The notes under the pieces are model-generated. The model ran no database searches, had not been told where the DNA came from, and worked only from the letters and a program-made list of their open reading frames with translations. This document shows positions 21,386 through 32,518 of a stretch of 64,000 nt of DNA, one piece after another. Location of the stretch: NCBI RefSeq assembly GCF_000005505.3, contig NC_016135.3, forward strand, positions 8,650,613-8,714,612, given 5' to 3'. Numbering within the stretch: the first letter of the stretch is position 1; each line of letters starts with the position of its first letter. This DNA is from Brachypodium distachyon (taxonomy: Eukaryota; Streptophyta; Magnoliopsida; Poales; Poaceae). The position numbers and the translations under genes were made by a program.

Positions 21386-22396
21386 ATGCCTCCAAGACGT
21401 GTCCCCAACAACAATAGCCATACCACCAACAACAGTGACAACCATGAGGGAGAGAACAACAATGCAGTGACCATGCAGACTCTGTTGGCAGCTCCGACTC
21501 AATTTTTCCAATTGGTAACCTGGCAAATAACCAACAACCAGAACATCAATAAGAATAACCAACACCACAACCCACCACCTCAAGTGGATATGCTTACAAG
21601 GTTTCATCAGCTCTGTTTGCATCCACCTACTTTCACCAACATCCACCTACTTTCACCAACAACCAGAACTCTGTTTGCATCCACCTACTTTCACCAGCTC
21701 CACCGAACCCATAGTGGCAGATGACTAGCTGCGTTCGGTGAACAAGAACTTATTGACTGTGGACTGCACAGATGCTGAGAAAGTGAAGTTTGCAGCGCAC
21801 TTGTTGGAGAGACCAGCAGCAGTATGGTGGGAGAATTACCTGATCACCACCCCGATCGAGGAGGTTACTTGGGCGATGTTCCAGGATGCATTCCGCACCG
21901 CGCACATCTCTACGGGAGTATTAAGCCTGAAGACGAAGGAGTTCCACAACTGAAGCAAGGAACTCGCAATGTGTCGGAATAAATTGAGGTATTCAACAGG
22001 CTGTCCCGCTATGCACCTGATGACGTTGATACTGATGCCAAGCGTCGTGAGAAGTTTTGGATGGACTAAACGCAAGCTTGCCATTCAGCTAACAGTTGCT
22101 TACGTCCCAACCTATCAGTCCCTGCTAGACAAAGCCATTATCCTGGAGAACAAGATAAATCAGATAGAGAACCGTAAGAGAAGGCATCACCATGGAAGCA
22201 CTAACACTGGACCGCACCAGAAGCCGCGCACCTCTTATGAGGGTAGTGGTAGTTCATCAATGATCAAGCATGGAAGCCACCACCACCACAACCATGGAGG
22301 AAATGGCCACCATGAACACTATCATGGAAATGGACACGGCCATCAGGGAGGCAATGCCCATAGGCACCAACACCAACACGAGAGGAACAATCGTGG
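21386..22396 (+). pseudogene. Gypsy gag (retrotrans_gag), broken and truncated
   Basis: The start MPPRRVPNNN opens an Asn/His-rich N-terminus. The core gag domain follows with VKFAAHLLERPAAVWWENY (about 21,783-21,840), an SEYIEVFNRLSRYAPDDV-like segment containing a TAA stop, and a basic C-terminus with a His/Gly-rich run. A local duplication of a CATCCACCTACTTTCACC segment near 21,620-21,690 and several frame breaks inactivate it. The zinc knuckle, protease and pol that should follow are replaced by a Tat-type LTR. Confidence 0.75.
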
Positions 22397-23623
22397 TGTC
22401 GTCGCACGGGGCTCCGACACCGGGGATGCACGGGCACCCCCTTTTTAGGTTCGGCAGTGGGCTATGGGGATCGCTCCGGCGATTGCCGGCGGGACCAATG
22501 CGAGGTGTAAGAACATACCAAGAACGCATGCACACACTTTTTACCCAGGTTCGGGCCACCTTGCGGTGTAAAACCCTACGTCCTGCTTGTCTGAGCTTGT
22601 ATTACTATGAAATCGGCTGTTTACAGGTTGCCGAGGAAGCCCTCAGGTGGTCTCTTTTTGGCTAAGTGCTCTTTGCTACTTCGGGCTACTACTGGTGTAT
22701 CGAGCGAACCGAACAACTACGAACCAACGAAAAAACGAACGAACCCTTTCACCGTTGGCAGGAGTCCTCCTTTTATAGTCAAGGGGATACCACAGGCGCC
22801 ACGGTGCATGGTTTAAAAGTGGCGAACAAGGAGCTTGGGCAGCTCCTCCTCGGTGCGCTGGCATGCATGCATGAGCGCCAACCCCGCGGCTAGGGGTCTA
22901 GGGCCTAAAATATAGGACTGGACAGCCACTGTTCGTCCGACTAGACGGATAACGCCCCTCCTGTCGGCTCATTAAATGCGCCATGCGCTTCACTCCTTGC
23001 CCTGGCGAAACTGCACACTGGGCGCCTGGCACGCGCCCACGTGGCGCCGCTGCTCTGCTCGCTCGGCCTCGCCCTCACGGCGGGAACCTGCGCCTGGGAA
23101 CACCTCCTCCCGGCAAGTGCCTTCCCGGGAGGTGCCCAGGCGGGATTATTCCCCGAAGCCCCGCTAGCCCTTCTGGGCTGGTACCTTGCCGGGCAGCCTG
23201 CACGTTGCCGCCCGGGGTGAGATCCTCCCGGGAACTCAGCGATGCGACCCACGTGTCGTGCAACGGTGGTATCCCGGGTGCCACTAGTGCGACAGTAGCC
23301 CCAGGGCGTGGGCCGGCAACACCTGTTCCCGGACGAACTTTCCCTTGGTCGGTTGTCGGGCTACGCCCCAACCGACGTGTGGGTCCCGACTCACCTTGGG
23401 CCCGCGTCTCTTCGCCATCCCACACACCCCGCTGTTACAGACGGAGTAGTGGGTGCGAGATTTCCGCTATAGCCTCCCCCTTAAACAGGAAAGTTAAGGC
23501 CACTCTTCGCATTATCCTTTTGATTAGCAATTATCCCAGCGCACCCGTAGGGTGCAGAACCGGCCGTTACCAAACAGCGGTGTTATAAAGTTTTTTACTG
23601 CTGCACTGAGGGGAAAACACTCA
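22397..23623 (-). repeat. LTR of the minus-strand Tat/Retand-like element (3' LTR)
   Basis: Read on the minus strand it begins TGAGTGTTTTCCCC directly after a polypurine tract and ends GCGACGACA. Near its end is the phrase CACCGCAAGGTGGCCCGAACC, of a kind common in long cereal gypsy LTRs. The five-base flanks (CGTGG left, GCCCC right) do not match, which excludes a simple solo LTR and fits a 3' LTR whose internal region lies to the right. It interrupts the plus-strand gag. Confidence 0.65.
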
Positions 23624-23663
23624 GCCCCCCAGTCTTCGTCTTCCAACATCTTTGCATCTTCCT
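23624..23663 (-). promoter_or_regulatory. Polypurine tract and last internal bases of the Tat-like element
   Basis: On the minus strand GGAAGACGAAGACTGGGGGG precedes the LTR start. It would prime plus-strand DNA synthesis. Right of about 23,664 the sequence switches to the leader of the Del-like element, so this junction marks either an insertion or a deletion boundary. Confidence 0.6.
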
Positions 23664-23747
23664 AAGGTTTGGTCTTATGGTGTTGTTCTTATCCTAATCC
23701 CAGCTAGGGTCACGTTCCTACAGGCAGCACTTTGCTCTGATACCATC
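23664..23747 (-). mobile_element. Second Del-type leader with primer-binding site next to the 3' LTR
   Basis: The minus-strand primer site (GCTCTGATACCA on plus, 23,734-23,745) and about 70 bases of leader follow LTR 23,748-29,151. They nearly match the leader beside the other LTR (39,568-39,653). An LTR with a polypurine tract on one side and a primer site on the other belongs to two element units at once, as in LTR-internal-LTR-internal-LTR tandems. The second internal region is cut off after about 84 bases. Confidence 0.8.
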
Positions 23748-24726
23748 TGAAGCGATCCCCCCCCTTATCAGGGTTCGATCTCTGTGCTTATTTGTGCTAG
23801 TCCCTGGATCGACTCACTAGCACACACAGTTTCAAGATGTAATACCAAGATACAAAGGTCAAATGTACTTTATTACATCGCATCATCCAGAACTTAATTG
23901 TACTTACAAACTTCCATGACCTCTTAGGCCAGCATAAGCAAATATTGTTTCAAAACCATGATAACATTGTATCATAAAACCGCAGCGGAAAGGTAGAGCA
24001 AATGGGCCTCATCTACTCCCAGAGGAGAGAGCATGTTGGAATGTAAGCACATGACCCAAAGAACATCGACGAACCTCACTCTTCGTCTGATTCACCCGCA
24101 TTATTAATTGCAGCCACTACGTGGTCAATACATGGCATGTATTGGCAAGTTCACCTGGAAGTTATAACAGATCCTACCAAGTATATGCAATTGAGGTATA
24201 GTGGAGTTCAGGCTTTATGGCGTGGCAGCAAAACATAGTTTATCCTACTACAATTGAAAGTTACAAAATTGTTAACTAATGGACACGGGGTAGAAACACC
24301 CATGCTCCTATTAACCTAGAGCACATTGAGTAGAAACATCAAGTGCCCCTACCCTGTTTAAACCATTCATTTTATTTAAGAAATTGAAATGAGTGAGACC
24401 TTCTTTACAACCCCCAATGTCTAGTTGCTCATAATTGTCCGTAACCGGGGACACGGCTAAGTACTTAGTTTGACATTCTCGAGAGGTGGTACACATTCCC
24501 CACAAGAAATCGACGTGTTAATCCCTTGCTGTCCTCCGGGTGGAGCAGCAACGGCATCGACTTCAAGAATTTTCAGAACATATTCGCCCAAACCACCTGA
24601 GGGACCCGTGCTCCCACCTACACAACTACCTCAGTACAATCCCTTGGATCTGGGTTCATATTTCTTACTCCATCCAGCCAGAGCCCATTTAGCTTGTGGT
24701 TGTACTGAAAGCTAATAAACAGGAAA

Positions 24727-24918
24727 CTAGTCCAGTCTCTGATACCCCAGGTGGCATTCCACATTTGCGACGCAAGCGCTCCCCGAATCCACGGAAGAGA
24801 CGTCCTTGGACGATCCATCTCCAAATCCACGAAGACTCGACTCAGAGGGACCCATAGAAATGGACCTGACGTCGCATAACATCTCAAATCTCAAAGCAGT
24901 CCACCCAGGATGGTTCAT
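24727..24918 (-). CDS. Conserved LTR-internal open frame (counterpart of 19,816-20,049)
   Basis: The minus-strand ATG at 24,918 opens MNHPGWTALR and SISMGPSES, then GSSKDVSSVDSGSA and ANVECHLG, matching the plus-strand LTR copies. In the sister LTR the same frame is closed by a TAG at codon 6 (near 40,807). Function unknown. Confidence 0.35.
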   Translation of the reverse strand: MNHPGWTALRFEMLCDVRSISMGPSESSLRGFGDGSSKDVSSVDSGSACVANVECHLGYQRLD

Positions 24919-25100
24919 TAGGGTTGTTTTTGTCAAGTTTCCAAAATACTTCACATCTTCATTTCACAGTGATTGAGATTCCCTCCCACGTTTACTAACA
25001 TAGCATGGCTAAGCAATACTAATCACGATGGCTATTGATGGAGAATTCATGGCAAAGGTAACCTTATAGCTAGTAGGTCAATCATAGCTAGCATAAATAC

Positions 25101-27181
25101 CATTACAACAAAATAGTCCTGTACAGACGTTTTATTACTGACGCTTTTTTTTTACGTCTTTACTTAAGAGATCAGCCGGTAAATAGAGACGTTTTATGAG
25201 ACGTATGCCTGGTCGTCCCATGTTCTTGGTCCCAGGCCCATTAATCAGAGTACATCTCTAATTCCAGGTCCCATGTCCCAAGCCCCGACAAAACATGTGT
25301 TTTCTCTCTCTCAAAAAAAGAGTACTCTGGAAAATACCCATCTCCCTCACGAGATCTCACCCTAGATTAATCTAGCGCCGCCACTGCTCGCTGCCCCGGC
25401 AGGCCAGCCCTTCTCTCTCCGGCCACCTCTTCCCCTCCTCCTCCTGTTCCCCCAGGCCATAGCGCTTTGCCCCCTGCTCTCATGGCGGCACTAGCGGTCT
25501 TGGCCCTGCCACCGAGAACCACGACGACCCACGACGGCACGACTCTGATGCCAGGCGCCTCCTTCTGCCCCCCTGCGAGGGCGTTGTCCGTCGGCTCGAC
25601 CAGGCCCTCTTCGGCCGCGGCACGTGTGGCTCGTTGGAGGCCAAAGGGCGGGTCACCATGAGATCTGTCAGCAGTCGCTGAACAAATTTGATAACTCAAA
25701 GGTATGATGTTACTCCGTATTTGTTATTGCAGATTCATCAGCCGAGAAATTAACAAATATAACCTGTTCAGTTCATGTGTAAACACAAGAAATTTTGCTC
25801 TTTCAATGCAACGGTGAGAATTTACCCATACTGACATAACAGAGCGTTGTATGGTTAACTGACATTCTCTTTTTACAGTTATACTCGACTTTATATGTTA
25901 ATACACTCGTATGGTAAATTTCTGTTATTTCCTTGCAGTCTTTCTCGAAATCTTAATTTATAGATCAGAGACATATATAAACAAGAACGGGAAGTGTTAG
26001 TCCCATTCTCCCCATTTTCTAATGTTGTGTCTTTTCTTACTGTATTCAGATAGGTTTCAGAGGACAAAACTAATTGTTCCAGACTTCTGGACAGATTTTG
26101 GAAGGGAAATCTAACCCGTTTATCCCGAGTCTAATTCTTTTCAATGGTCTCTCACATTGGTCTCCATCAAAGGTGATTCTTTGTGTTTTCATAACCATCC
26201 TTAATTTAAAATTTAGGATGAATAGTTTGATATAATCAATTCTCATGTCTTGGGTTAGCAACAATTATTTGTTCGGAGCTAAGCTTAGATCTATTTATGA
26301 TTGCACTGATCATGCCTATATTTATAATTGCAGTCATGTATGTTGAACAGAACAAATTATGTGCATATGGTTTAGAGAACTGAACTTTCTGTGACCTCAT
26401 GTTCACTCTGAGAGGTATTTGCATCCTAAATTGTTTTTCCTTAATACTGTACCTTTGACAAATACTTTACTTGGAAAGTTTATACCCACTTAACTTGTAT
26501 ATCTTATATTTGGTTTTCGTTGCAGAAAAACTTTATGCAAGGATGTTGAAGAAGCAAAATAAAAGGTTGCCAAGGAAAATATAGAGGAACTGGGAAGATG
26601 GGGGAGCTGATGTATAGGTTTCTCAATGCAGAAACTACAAAGCTACTAGATAGGTTTCGGCTAGTTACAATTAGCTAGAAAAAATATTCCCAATGACATG
26701 TAATTTTTTTTACCTTCCTGCTGTACAAACCAGTTGTAAAGTACATGGGAGTATAATATTATTTTCTCCTGCGATGCAATATGCAATGCCTCTTTTTTCC
26801 TGTTTTATCATTTCTGGGAGTACAATTCCCTTTATATTAGCAATACTAATTAATTACAATAATTTATATATAATAAATCATTTTTACATAATAAAAGTAG
26901 AACGTCAGTGTGCAAATAAAGCGACTTAACATTTGTAGAGACGATGTGCAACCGCATGTACCATGAATCTACAAAAGCGTCTTTATGTGTGTAGTCACGT
27001 AATTAAAACGTCTCATTTTTAAATAGACATGCTTTTAATGCGTCTCTACAATCTTTGACACGGTGCGTGAGAAGACGCTCCAGGGACGCTTTGTGAAGTG
27101 CCTCTACCATGCTCTAGAGATGTTTTAAAACGTCCTTACTACCTATATTGGACGTCCGTACAAGGCTATTATGTTGTAGTG
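25101..27181. mobile_element. Non-autonomous CACTA transposon (2,081 bp)
   Basis: The left end CATTACAACAAAATAGTCC and, on the complementary strand, the right end CACTACAACATAATAGCC are terminal inverted repeats; GACGT/GTCTC-type motifs recur in both subterminal regions. The target duplication TAC is at 25,098-25,100 and 27,182-27,184. The sister LTR has the empty site (single TAC at 41,004-41,006), which proves the boundaries. The interior has a GC-rich stretch (25,370-25,690) with a short open frame and splice-like AT-rich sequence, perhaps a captured gene fragment, but no transposase. Confidence 0.92.
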
Positions 27182-29146
27182 TACGAGTAATAGTCCTATT
27201 AATGCATTTCTACATACAACTCTAATGCATAAGTATTTTAAAAACAGACAGTAATAGGATATGATCAAAGTGAACTTGTCTTGGTAGTAGTTGGAGTTCA
27301 AACAATCGTCACAATCACAAGGTTCGCTCTCCAAGAATACTAAACAATACAAACAATGCATACATAAACACACCATACAAACAAAAGAATATGTATGCCA
27401 TGATGCAATGCAAAACATGTGACATGGGTGGATTGATTTATTCGGGTGATCTACTGGTCCAAAGCATTGAGAATTAAGCACATGTAATTAGGGTTTTAAA
27501 CCCTAAAATAAGGTTTTATTGGCATCAGCCAAATAAATTAATTCAAAAATATTTATTTCTCTGTCCCAATGGACAGAGGATAATAAAACAAATTTTGGGC
27601 ACTGGTTTTAATTAAAAAGGACCCCTAGATAAATAGTTATGAATTAAATGGCATAAAACCTTATTCTGTAATTTGAATGTGATTTAAAAATTAAAATTGG
27701 AAATTGGACAGTGCCAAAAGATTCTACACTTCCTAAGGATTCCAGAAAGGTGTGGATCAACAAATTTGGCCAAACAGATTAAAAGATATGATCATTTGAA
27801 ATTTCGGGGGCTTTTCTGCAAAAGTGCTATTTCTAATTATTCCGGGAATTAAAATTAGATTTTCCTTTTCTAATTCCGGGTGCCACGTGGCAGCTCCTGA
27901 TTGGCGCATACCGGTTCGGTTAGGTGAATTATTCCCGATCTAATCTCAACCGTTGGTTAGGCATGGACGGGCGAGATCTCACCTTCGGGAACTAGGGTTC
28001 CGACGAGCTTCTCCGGCGGCAGCGCGGCACGGGCGGGCGGCAGCGGGCGGCCTCCGTCGACGCGGGCGCGACGGGGAGGGGCGGAGTCGACGCTGCGGGG
28101 CACGGCGAGCACGGTGACGCGGTCGGCGCGGGGTTGGGCGGTCGGACGCCTTGCCTAGGACAGCGTGAAGACGGCGGCGGGCGGCGGAGCTCCGGTGAGC
28201 GACGGGCGGCGTGGTTCCGGCCGCTAGGGTGCAGCAAAAACAAAGCTACGTGTGTCAAAAGATGCGCATGGACGAGGGGCTCCAGAAATTTGAGGTTTCG
28301 GCCGAAGATGCTCACCGGCGAGGTCGGCGCGGCGCGAGAACGGCGGCGGCGTGGAGCTTTTCCGGCGAGCGAATTCGTCGGCGTGGGCGCGTAATGGCAG
28401 GGGCAAACAGAGGGGAAAGAGGCGGGGAGCTTCGGGCTTTATAGTGCCGTGCTCGGCTCGCTTCGGGAAGGCCCAAATCGGCGGACGTGGGAGTCACGGC
28501 GGCGACGGCGCGGCGCGGGGATCAGGGGGTTTTCCTTCCGAGGAAGAAGAAGGCCCTGACAGGTGGGCCCCACCTGTCAGTGGCAGCGGGCGCGCGCGCG
28601 CGTTGCTGGGCCGGTCCGGTTTGGGCCGGCTCGCGCCGGGCTGGCTCAGGCGCGGTCGGTTCTGGGCCGGTTCGGCCCAAGCGGTCGGACCGGTCCGGTT
28701 TCCCGTTTTTTTTCTTTTCTTTTTGCCTTTTTCTCATTTCTTTGATAACTTTTGATTTTGAACTCCAAATTGGTCCAAATAAATTCCAAAACATCTGTAA
28801 AATCATGTTTTATCATGATACAAATTTTGGGAGTAATTTCCCCTCCAAATAAAATATATAAAAATACATTTGCCCTATAAATGCCTTTAGTGCTATATAA
28901 CTATTTAAATAAAATAGTTTTTCAACTCTAAAAATTATGGGATAGCTCATTTATGCAATAAACCCTTTTATAAATAAACCTTAATGGTTTGAAGATCCAA
29001 AGCTCAAATAGGTGAAAACCCTAGGGTTTAAATTGAAATAAAATCTTTTAAAGCCTTTTGAGATTCAAATTTGAATTTAAATATGCAATTGTGGCATGAT
29101 GCTTATGGATGAAATGCACATGTAAAAGTTTGAAATTTTTGGGATG

Positions 29147-29437
29147 TTACAGACCTAACCCCCTTAAGATGAATCTCGTACTCGAGGCTTCCTCTTTAGT
29201 GTGATGATCCCACTGAACCTTGCAGAACTTGGTGGTCTTGGATCGGGTTTGTCTCTCAGCTGTATCATCCAAGATTCTGATCGGTTTCTCCTCATAGGTG
29301 AGGTCACTCTGTATCTGGACTTCTTCTAGGGGTATCGTATCCCGTAGTGGTGTGTCGGCCATCTCAGGATGACACTTCTTCAGTTGCGATACGTGGAAGA
29401 CATTGTGAACATTTGACAGTGCTTCCGGTAAGTCCAA
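29147..29437 (-). pseudogene. Del-like pol C-terminus with degenerate chromodomain
   Basis: HVSQLKKCHPE is the usual link after integrase in chromoviruses. YEEKPIRILDDTAERQTR then KFCKVQWDHHTKEEAS is chromodomain-like. Chromodomains steer integration to modified histones. The tryptophan normally following EEA is serine here, and the C-terminal helix is replaced. The stop codon lies at the first bases of the LTR. Confidence 0.75.
29152..29170 (-). promoter_or_regulatory. Polypurine tract of the Del-like element
   Basis: On the minus strand TTAAGGGGGTTAGGTC immediately precedes the LTR start TGTAACA. Confidence 0.7.
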
Positions 29438-29458
29438 TTTGTAGGCTACCTCTCCTTG

Positions 29459-30405
29459 TCATGACAAGATATTGAAAGGTCCAATGAATCGGGGTTCTAA
29501 CTTTCCTTTTATTCCAAATCTCTTTACTCCGCGTATCGGTGAAACTCTGGGATACGCTCTACCTTCAATCTCGTAGGTGACCTCCCTACGTTTGGAATCT
29601 GCATAGCTTTTCTGTCTCGACTGAGCTACCTTCAGTCGGTCTCGGATGAGTCTAACTTTTTCCTCGGCGTCTTTTATCATATCCGGGCCGAATAAGCTAC
29701 GGTCTCCTACACCATCCCATAACAATGGTGTTCTGCACTTCCTTCCATACAAAACTTCAAAAGGTGACATTCCTATGCTGGCTTCGAAGCTGTTGTTGTA
29801 TGAGAACTCTGCATACGGTAGATTGTCATCCCAACTGGATCCATAATCTAGAGCGCAGGCTCTCAACATATCCTCGATGATTTGATTTACTCGCTCGGTT
29901 TGTCCATCCGTCTGCGGATGAAAAGCTGTGCCGAACTCTAGTCTCATTCCTAGAGACTCATGTAGTTGTCCCCAAAATCTTGAGGTAAATTGGGTACCTC
30001 TGTCCGAAACTATTTCCTTGGGTACTCCGTGTAAACACACAATTCTGGATATGTAGCGTTTCGCTAACTGTGCACTGGTGTAGGTAGTCTTCATCGATAT
30101 AAAGTGGGCAACCTTGGTTAAACGGTCAACCACAACCCAAATGGAATCATACCCTGATTTGGTTCTTGGTAACCCGGTGAGAAAGTCCATGCCAACTTTA
30201 TCCCACTTCCAGTCTGGTATTGGCAGCGGTCTTAGCAATCCTGCTGGCTTCTGGTGCTCTGCCTTAACCCTGCTGCACACATCGCACAAGGCAATGAACT
30301 CTGCGATGTCTCGCTTCAAACCGGACCACCAAAACGTTCCTTTAGGTCCATGTACATTTTTGTGTTTCCAGGGTGGATTGAGTAAGGTGAATCATGAGCT
30401 TCTTG
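29459..30405 (-). pseudogene. Del-like integrase
   Basis: The N-terminal zinc-binding part is present in a shifted frame (HPGNTKMYMDLK, then after a one-base slip the CDVCSRVKAEHQ cluster). The catalytic core contains VGMDFLTGLP, IVSDRGTQFTSRFW and [13 protein letters not shown], giving the D, D and E residues. YNNSFEASIGMSPFEVLYGR and the C-terminal KSYADSKRREVTYE follow. Integrase would insert the cDNA into chromatin. The related plus-strand fragment at 61,436-61,710 covers the last third. Confidence 0.88.
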
Positions 30406-30451
30406 TAAAACCAGCTTTCTGATTTCCGGATCCCGCGGCACACAAATGCAT

Positions 30452-31081
30452 TTACCGAACCATATTTTCTTTTATCTCGTTTATTTCTGAGTCACCCTTC
30501 TGTGCTTTTTTGATCCTGTCCAGCAAAGTGGGCTGTGCTTCCAATGTGGCCAGATTTCCTTCAGGCACAATCTCGAGTCTCAGGTCCTTGAACTGTTTGC
30601 ACAACTCCGGCGGTAACTCTCCTGCCGTCAGTCCATTTATATAGCCCTTGCGGCTCAATGCATCGGCTACAACATTAGCCTTGCGGGGATGGTACTGCAG
30701 ACTCAGGTCATAATCCTTTATTAGTTCCAACCATCTCCGCTGTCTCAGGTTTAACTCCTTCTGAGTGAATATATACTTCAGACTCTTGTGGTCAGTGAAC
30801 AATTCACAGTGCTTCCCCATCAGATAGTGTCTCCAAGTCTTCAAGGCGTGCACTACTGATGCTAACTCCAAATCATGCGTGAGGTAGTTGCTTTCATGGC
30901 TTTTCAGTTGTCGCGAAGCGTAAGCTACCACTCATCCATTCTACATCAATACTCCTCCCAAACCTTGACGTGAAGCGTCGCAATAAACTTGAAAGTCCTC
31001 TTGCAGGTTTGGTAGCACAAGAATAGGTGCGAACACCAATCTCTTCTTTAACTCCTGGAAACACTCTTCACATTTCTCATT
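30452..31081 (-). pseudogene. Del-like RNase H
   Basis: FQVYCDASRQGLGGVLM is followed by two in-frame stops, then [36 protein letters not shown] and [11 protein letters not shown]. These are the RNase H motifs of Ty3/gypsy pol. RNase H removes the RNA template. The stops make this copy non-functional. Confidence 0.85.
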
Positions 31082-31790
31082 TCAGGCGAACTTCTTCTCT
31101 TTCTTCAATAGTTCGGTCATGGGTTTTGCTATTTTGGAGAAGTTTTCGATGAACCTTCGATAGTATCCAGCAAGTCCTAGGAAACTGCGGATATCACCAA
31201 CATTCTTAGGTGACTCCCATTCTGTAACAGCGGTCACCTTAGCTGGGTCGACAGCTACTCCTGCTCCTGACACGATATGCCCGAGGAAGCTGACTTCTGA
31301 CAACCAAAAGTCACACTTGCTGAATTTGGCGTACAGCTTGTGCGCTCTCAGCTTCTCCAAAATCATGCGCATGTGCTGCTCATGTTCTTTCTTGCTCTTG
31401 GAGTAAACCAAAATATCGTCGATGAACACAACGACGAACTTATCCAAGTAATCCATGAACACCTTGTTCATCATGTTCATAAAGTATGCTGGTGCATTCG
31501 TCAAACCAAATGGCATCACGGTATACTCATATAGTCCATACCTAGTGGTGAATGCCGTCTTGGGTATATCCATCTCTCAGATCTTCAGCTGAAAATACCC
31601 TGACCGCAGATCGATCTTTGAGAACACACAGGCTCCTTCCAACTGGTTGAAAAGATCGTTGATAATAGGTAAGGGGTATTTGTATTTTATCGTCACCTCA
31701 TTTAGTGACCGATAATCAATACACATCCGTTGGCTTTTGTCCTTCTTTGCCACAAACAGGACAGGTGCTCCCCATGGTGACGAACTGGGG
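31082..31790 (-). pseudogene. Del-like reverse transcriptase
   Basis: Motifs in order: [73 protein letters not shown] (FIDD in place of the usual YxDD form) and [20 protein letters not shown] stop occurs just before the DIPKTAF motif (about 31,575) and another after KKEKKFA (about 31,082). The enzyme copies RNA to DNA in the particle. Confidence 0.88.
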
Positions 31791-31795
31791 CGGAT

Positions 31796-32224
31796 TTATC
31801 CTTTTGCTAACTGTTCAGCTAGCTGCTTCTTCAATTCCTTTAACTCATCCACAGCCATCTTATATGGTCTCTTGGCTATGGGTCCACTTCCAAGCATTAA
31901 CTCAATGAGAAACTCAACATCACGGTCTAGTGGCATACCTGGCAACTCTTCCGAGAAAACATCCGGATATTCCTTCACTATTGATACTTCATCCAGGCTA
32001 ACCCCCTCAAGAGAATTGACCTTAGGTCTCTTAAGTTCAAAAACAGACTTGAAACGGATTCTCTTATTCTCTGGGGTGGTGAGTGTAATTGTTCTCTTGG
32101 CACAATCTACCAGTCCTTCATATACGGTCATCCAGTCCATTTCCAAGATGGTGCTCATGGTGGCCATTCCCTCTGTGGATGTTGTGGTGGTGGCTGTTGT
32201 TGTTGGGGCACGTCTTGGAGGCAT
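31796..32224 (-). pseudogene. Fused gag start and pre-RT region (gag core and protease deleted)
   Basis: The ORF starts MPPRRAPTTT, the same start as gag of the plus-strand relative at 21,386. After about 30 codons it passes straight into the region between protease and reverse transcriptase (RFKSVFELKRPKVNSLEGVS, EYPDVFSEELPGMP). The whole gag core, zinc knuckle and protease, well over 1 kb in complete relatives, are missing while the frame stays open. This is an internal deletion derivative dependent on other copies for particles. Confidence 0.7.
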
Positions 32225-32518
32225 TTGTTTAAGGTAGCATATATGAGGAAACAGATAGAATAGAGCTAAGGATAGCTAAATCCCCAAACAAGATATAACT
32301 CAAGTATATAACAATCATACACTCATTCAATCATGAAAAGGTTTTGAAAAAGATAGCAAAACACACTTGTTCACGATGGGGTACTGCCCATAAGAAAAGA
32401 GTATGAGAAAAAGTGCAATCGATCTACTTTGCCATACACATAGATTGTATGGTCAATGACTAACTCGCAAAACTGATAACGATAGATAACTGATAAAGAC
32501 TGGAAGGCATCAACAGGT

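Larger units (their letters stand above)
17625..22396 (+). mobile_element. Ty3/gypsy retrotransposon (Del/Tekay-like), 5' part
   Basis: The 5' LTR, primer-binding site and gag of a plus-strand element. The gag is cut at about 22,396 by the end of a minus-strand Tat-type LTR. A piece of integrase of the same type and orientation at 61,436-61,710 is the best candidate for the remainder, with everything in between inserted or rearranged later. Gag start and LTR type match the minus-strand Del-like element at 23,748-42,537, but the LTR sequence belongs to a different subfamily. Confidence 0.8.
23748..29151 (-). repeat. Del-like 3' LTR (3,320 bp without the CACTA insertion)
   Basis: Minus-strand reading begins TGTAACATCCC at 29,151 and ends GATCGCTTCA at 23,748. 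After removing the 2,081-bp CACTA element and its 3-bp duplication it is 3,320 bp. It is very similar to LTR 39,654-42,537 except for two segments (about 240 and 145 bases within 27,840-28,400) and smaller stretches missing there. GC-rich middle portions contain open frames on both strands that I regard as compositional. Confidence 0.88.

Noticed and set aside
22397..23623. Solo LTR interpretation of the Tat-type LTR
   Set aside because: Flanking five bases differ (CGTGG and GCCCC), and a strong polypurine tract lies directly to the right, which fits a 3' LTR of a larger element.
28134..28852. GC-rich open frames inside the Del-like LTR as host genes
   Set aside because: They lie within an LTR, recur only partly in the sister LTR, and lack domains; the GC-rich zone is common to these LTRs.
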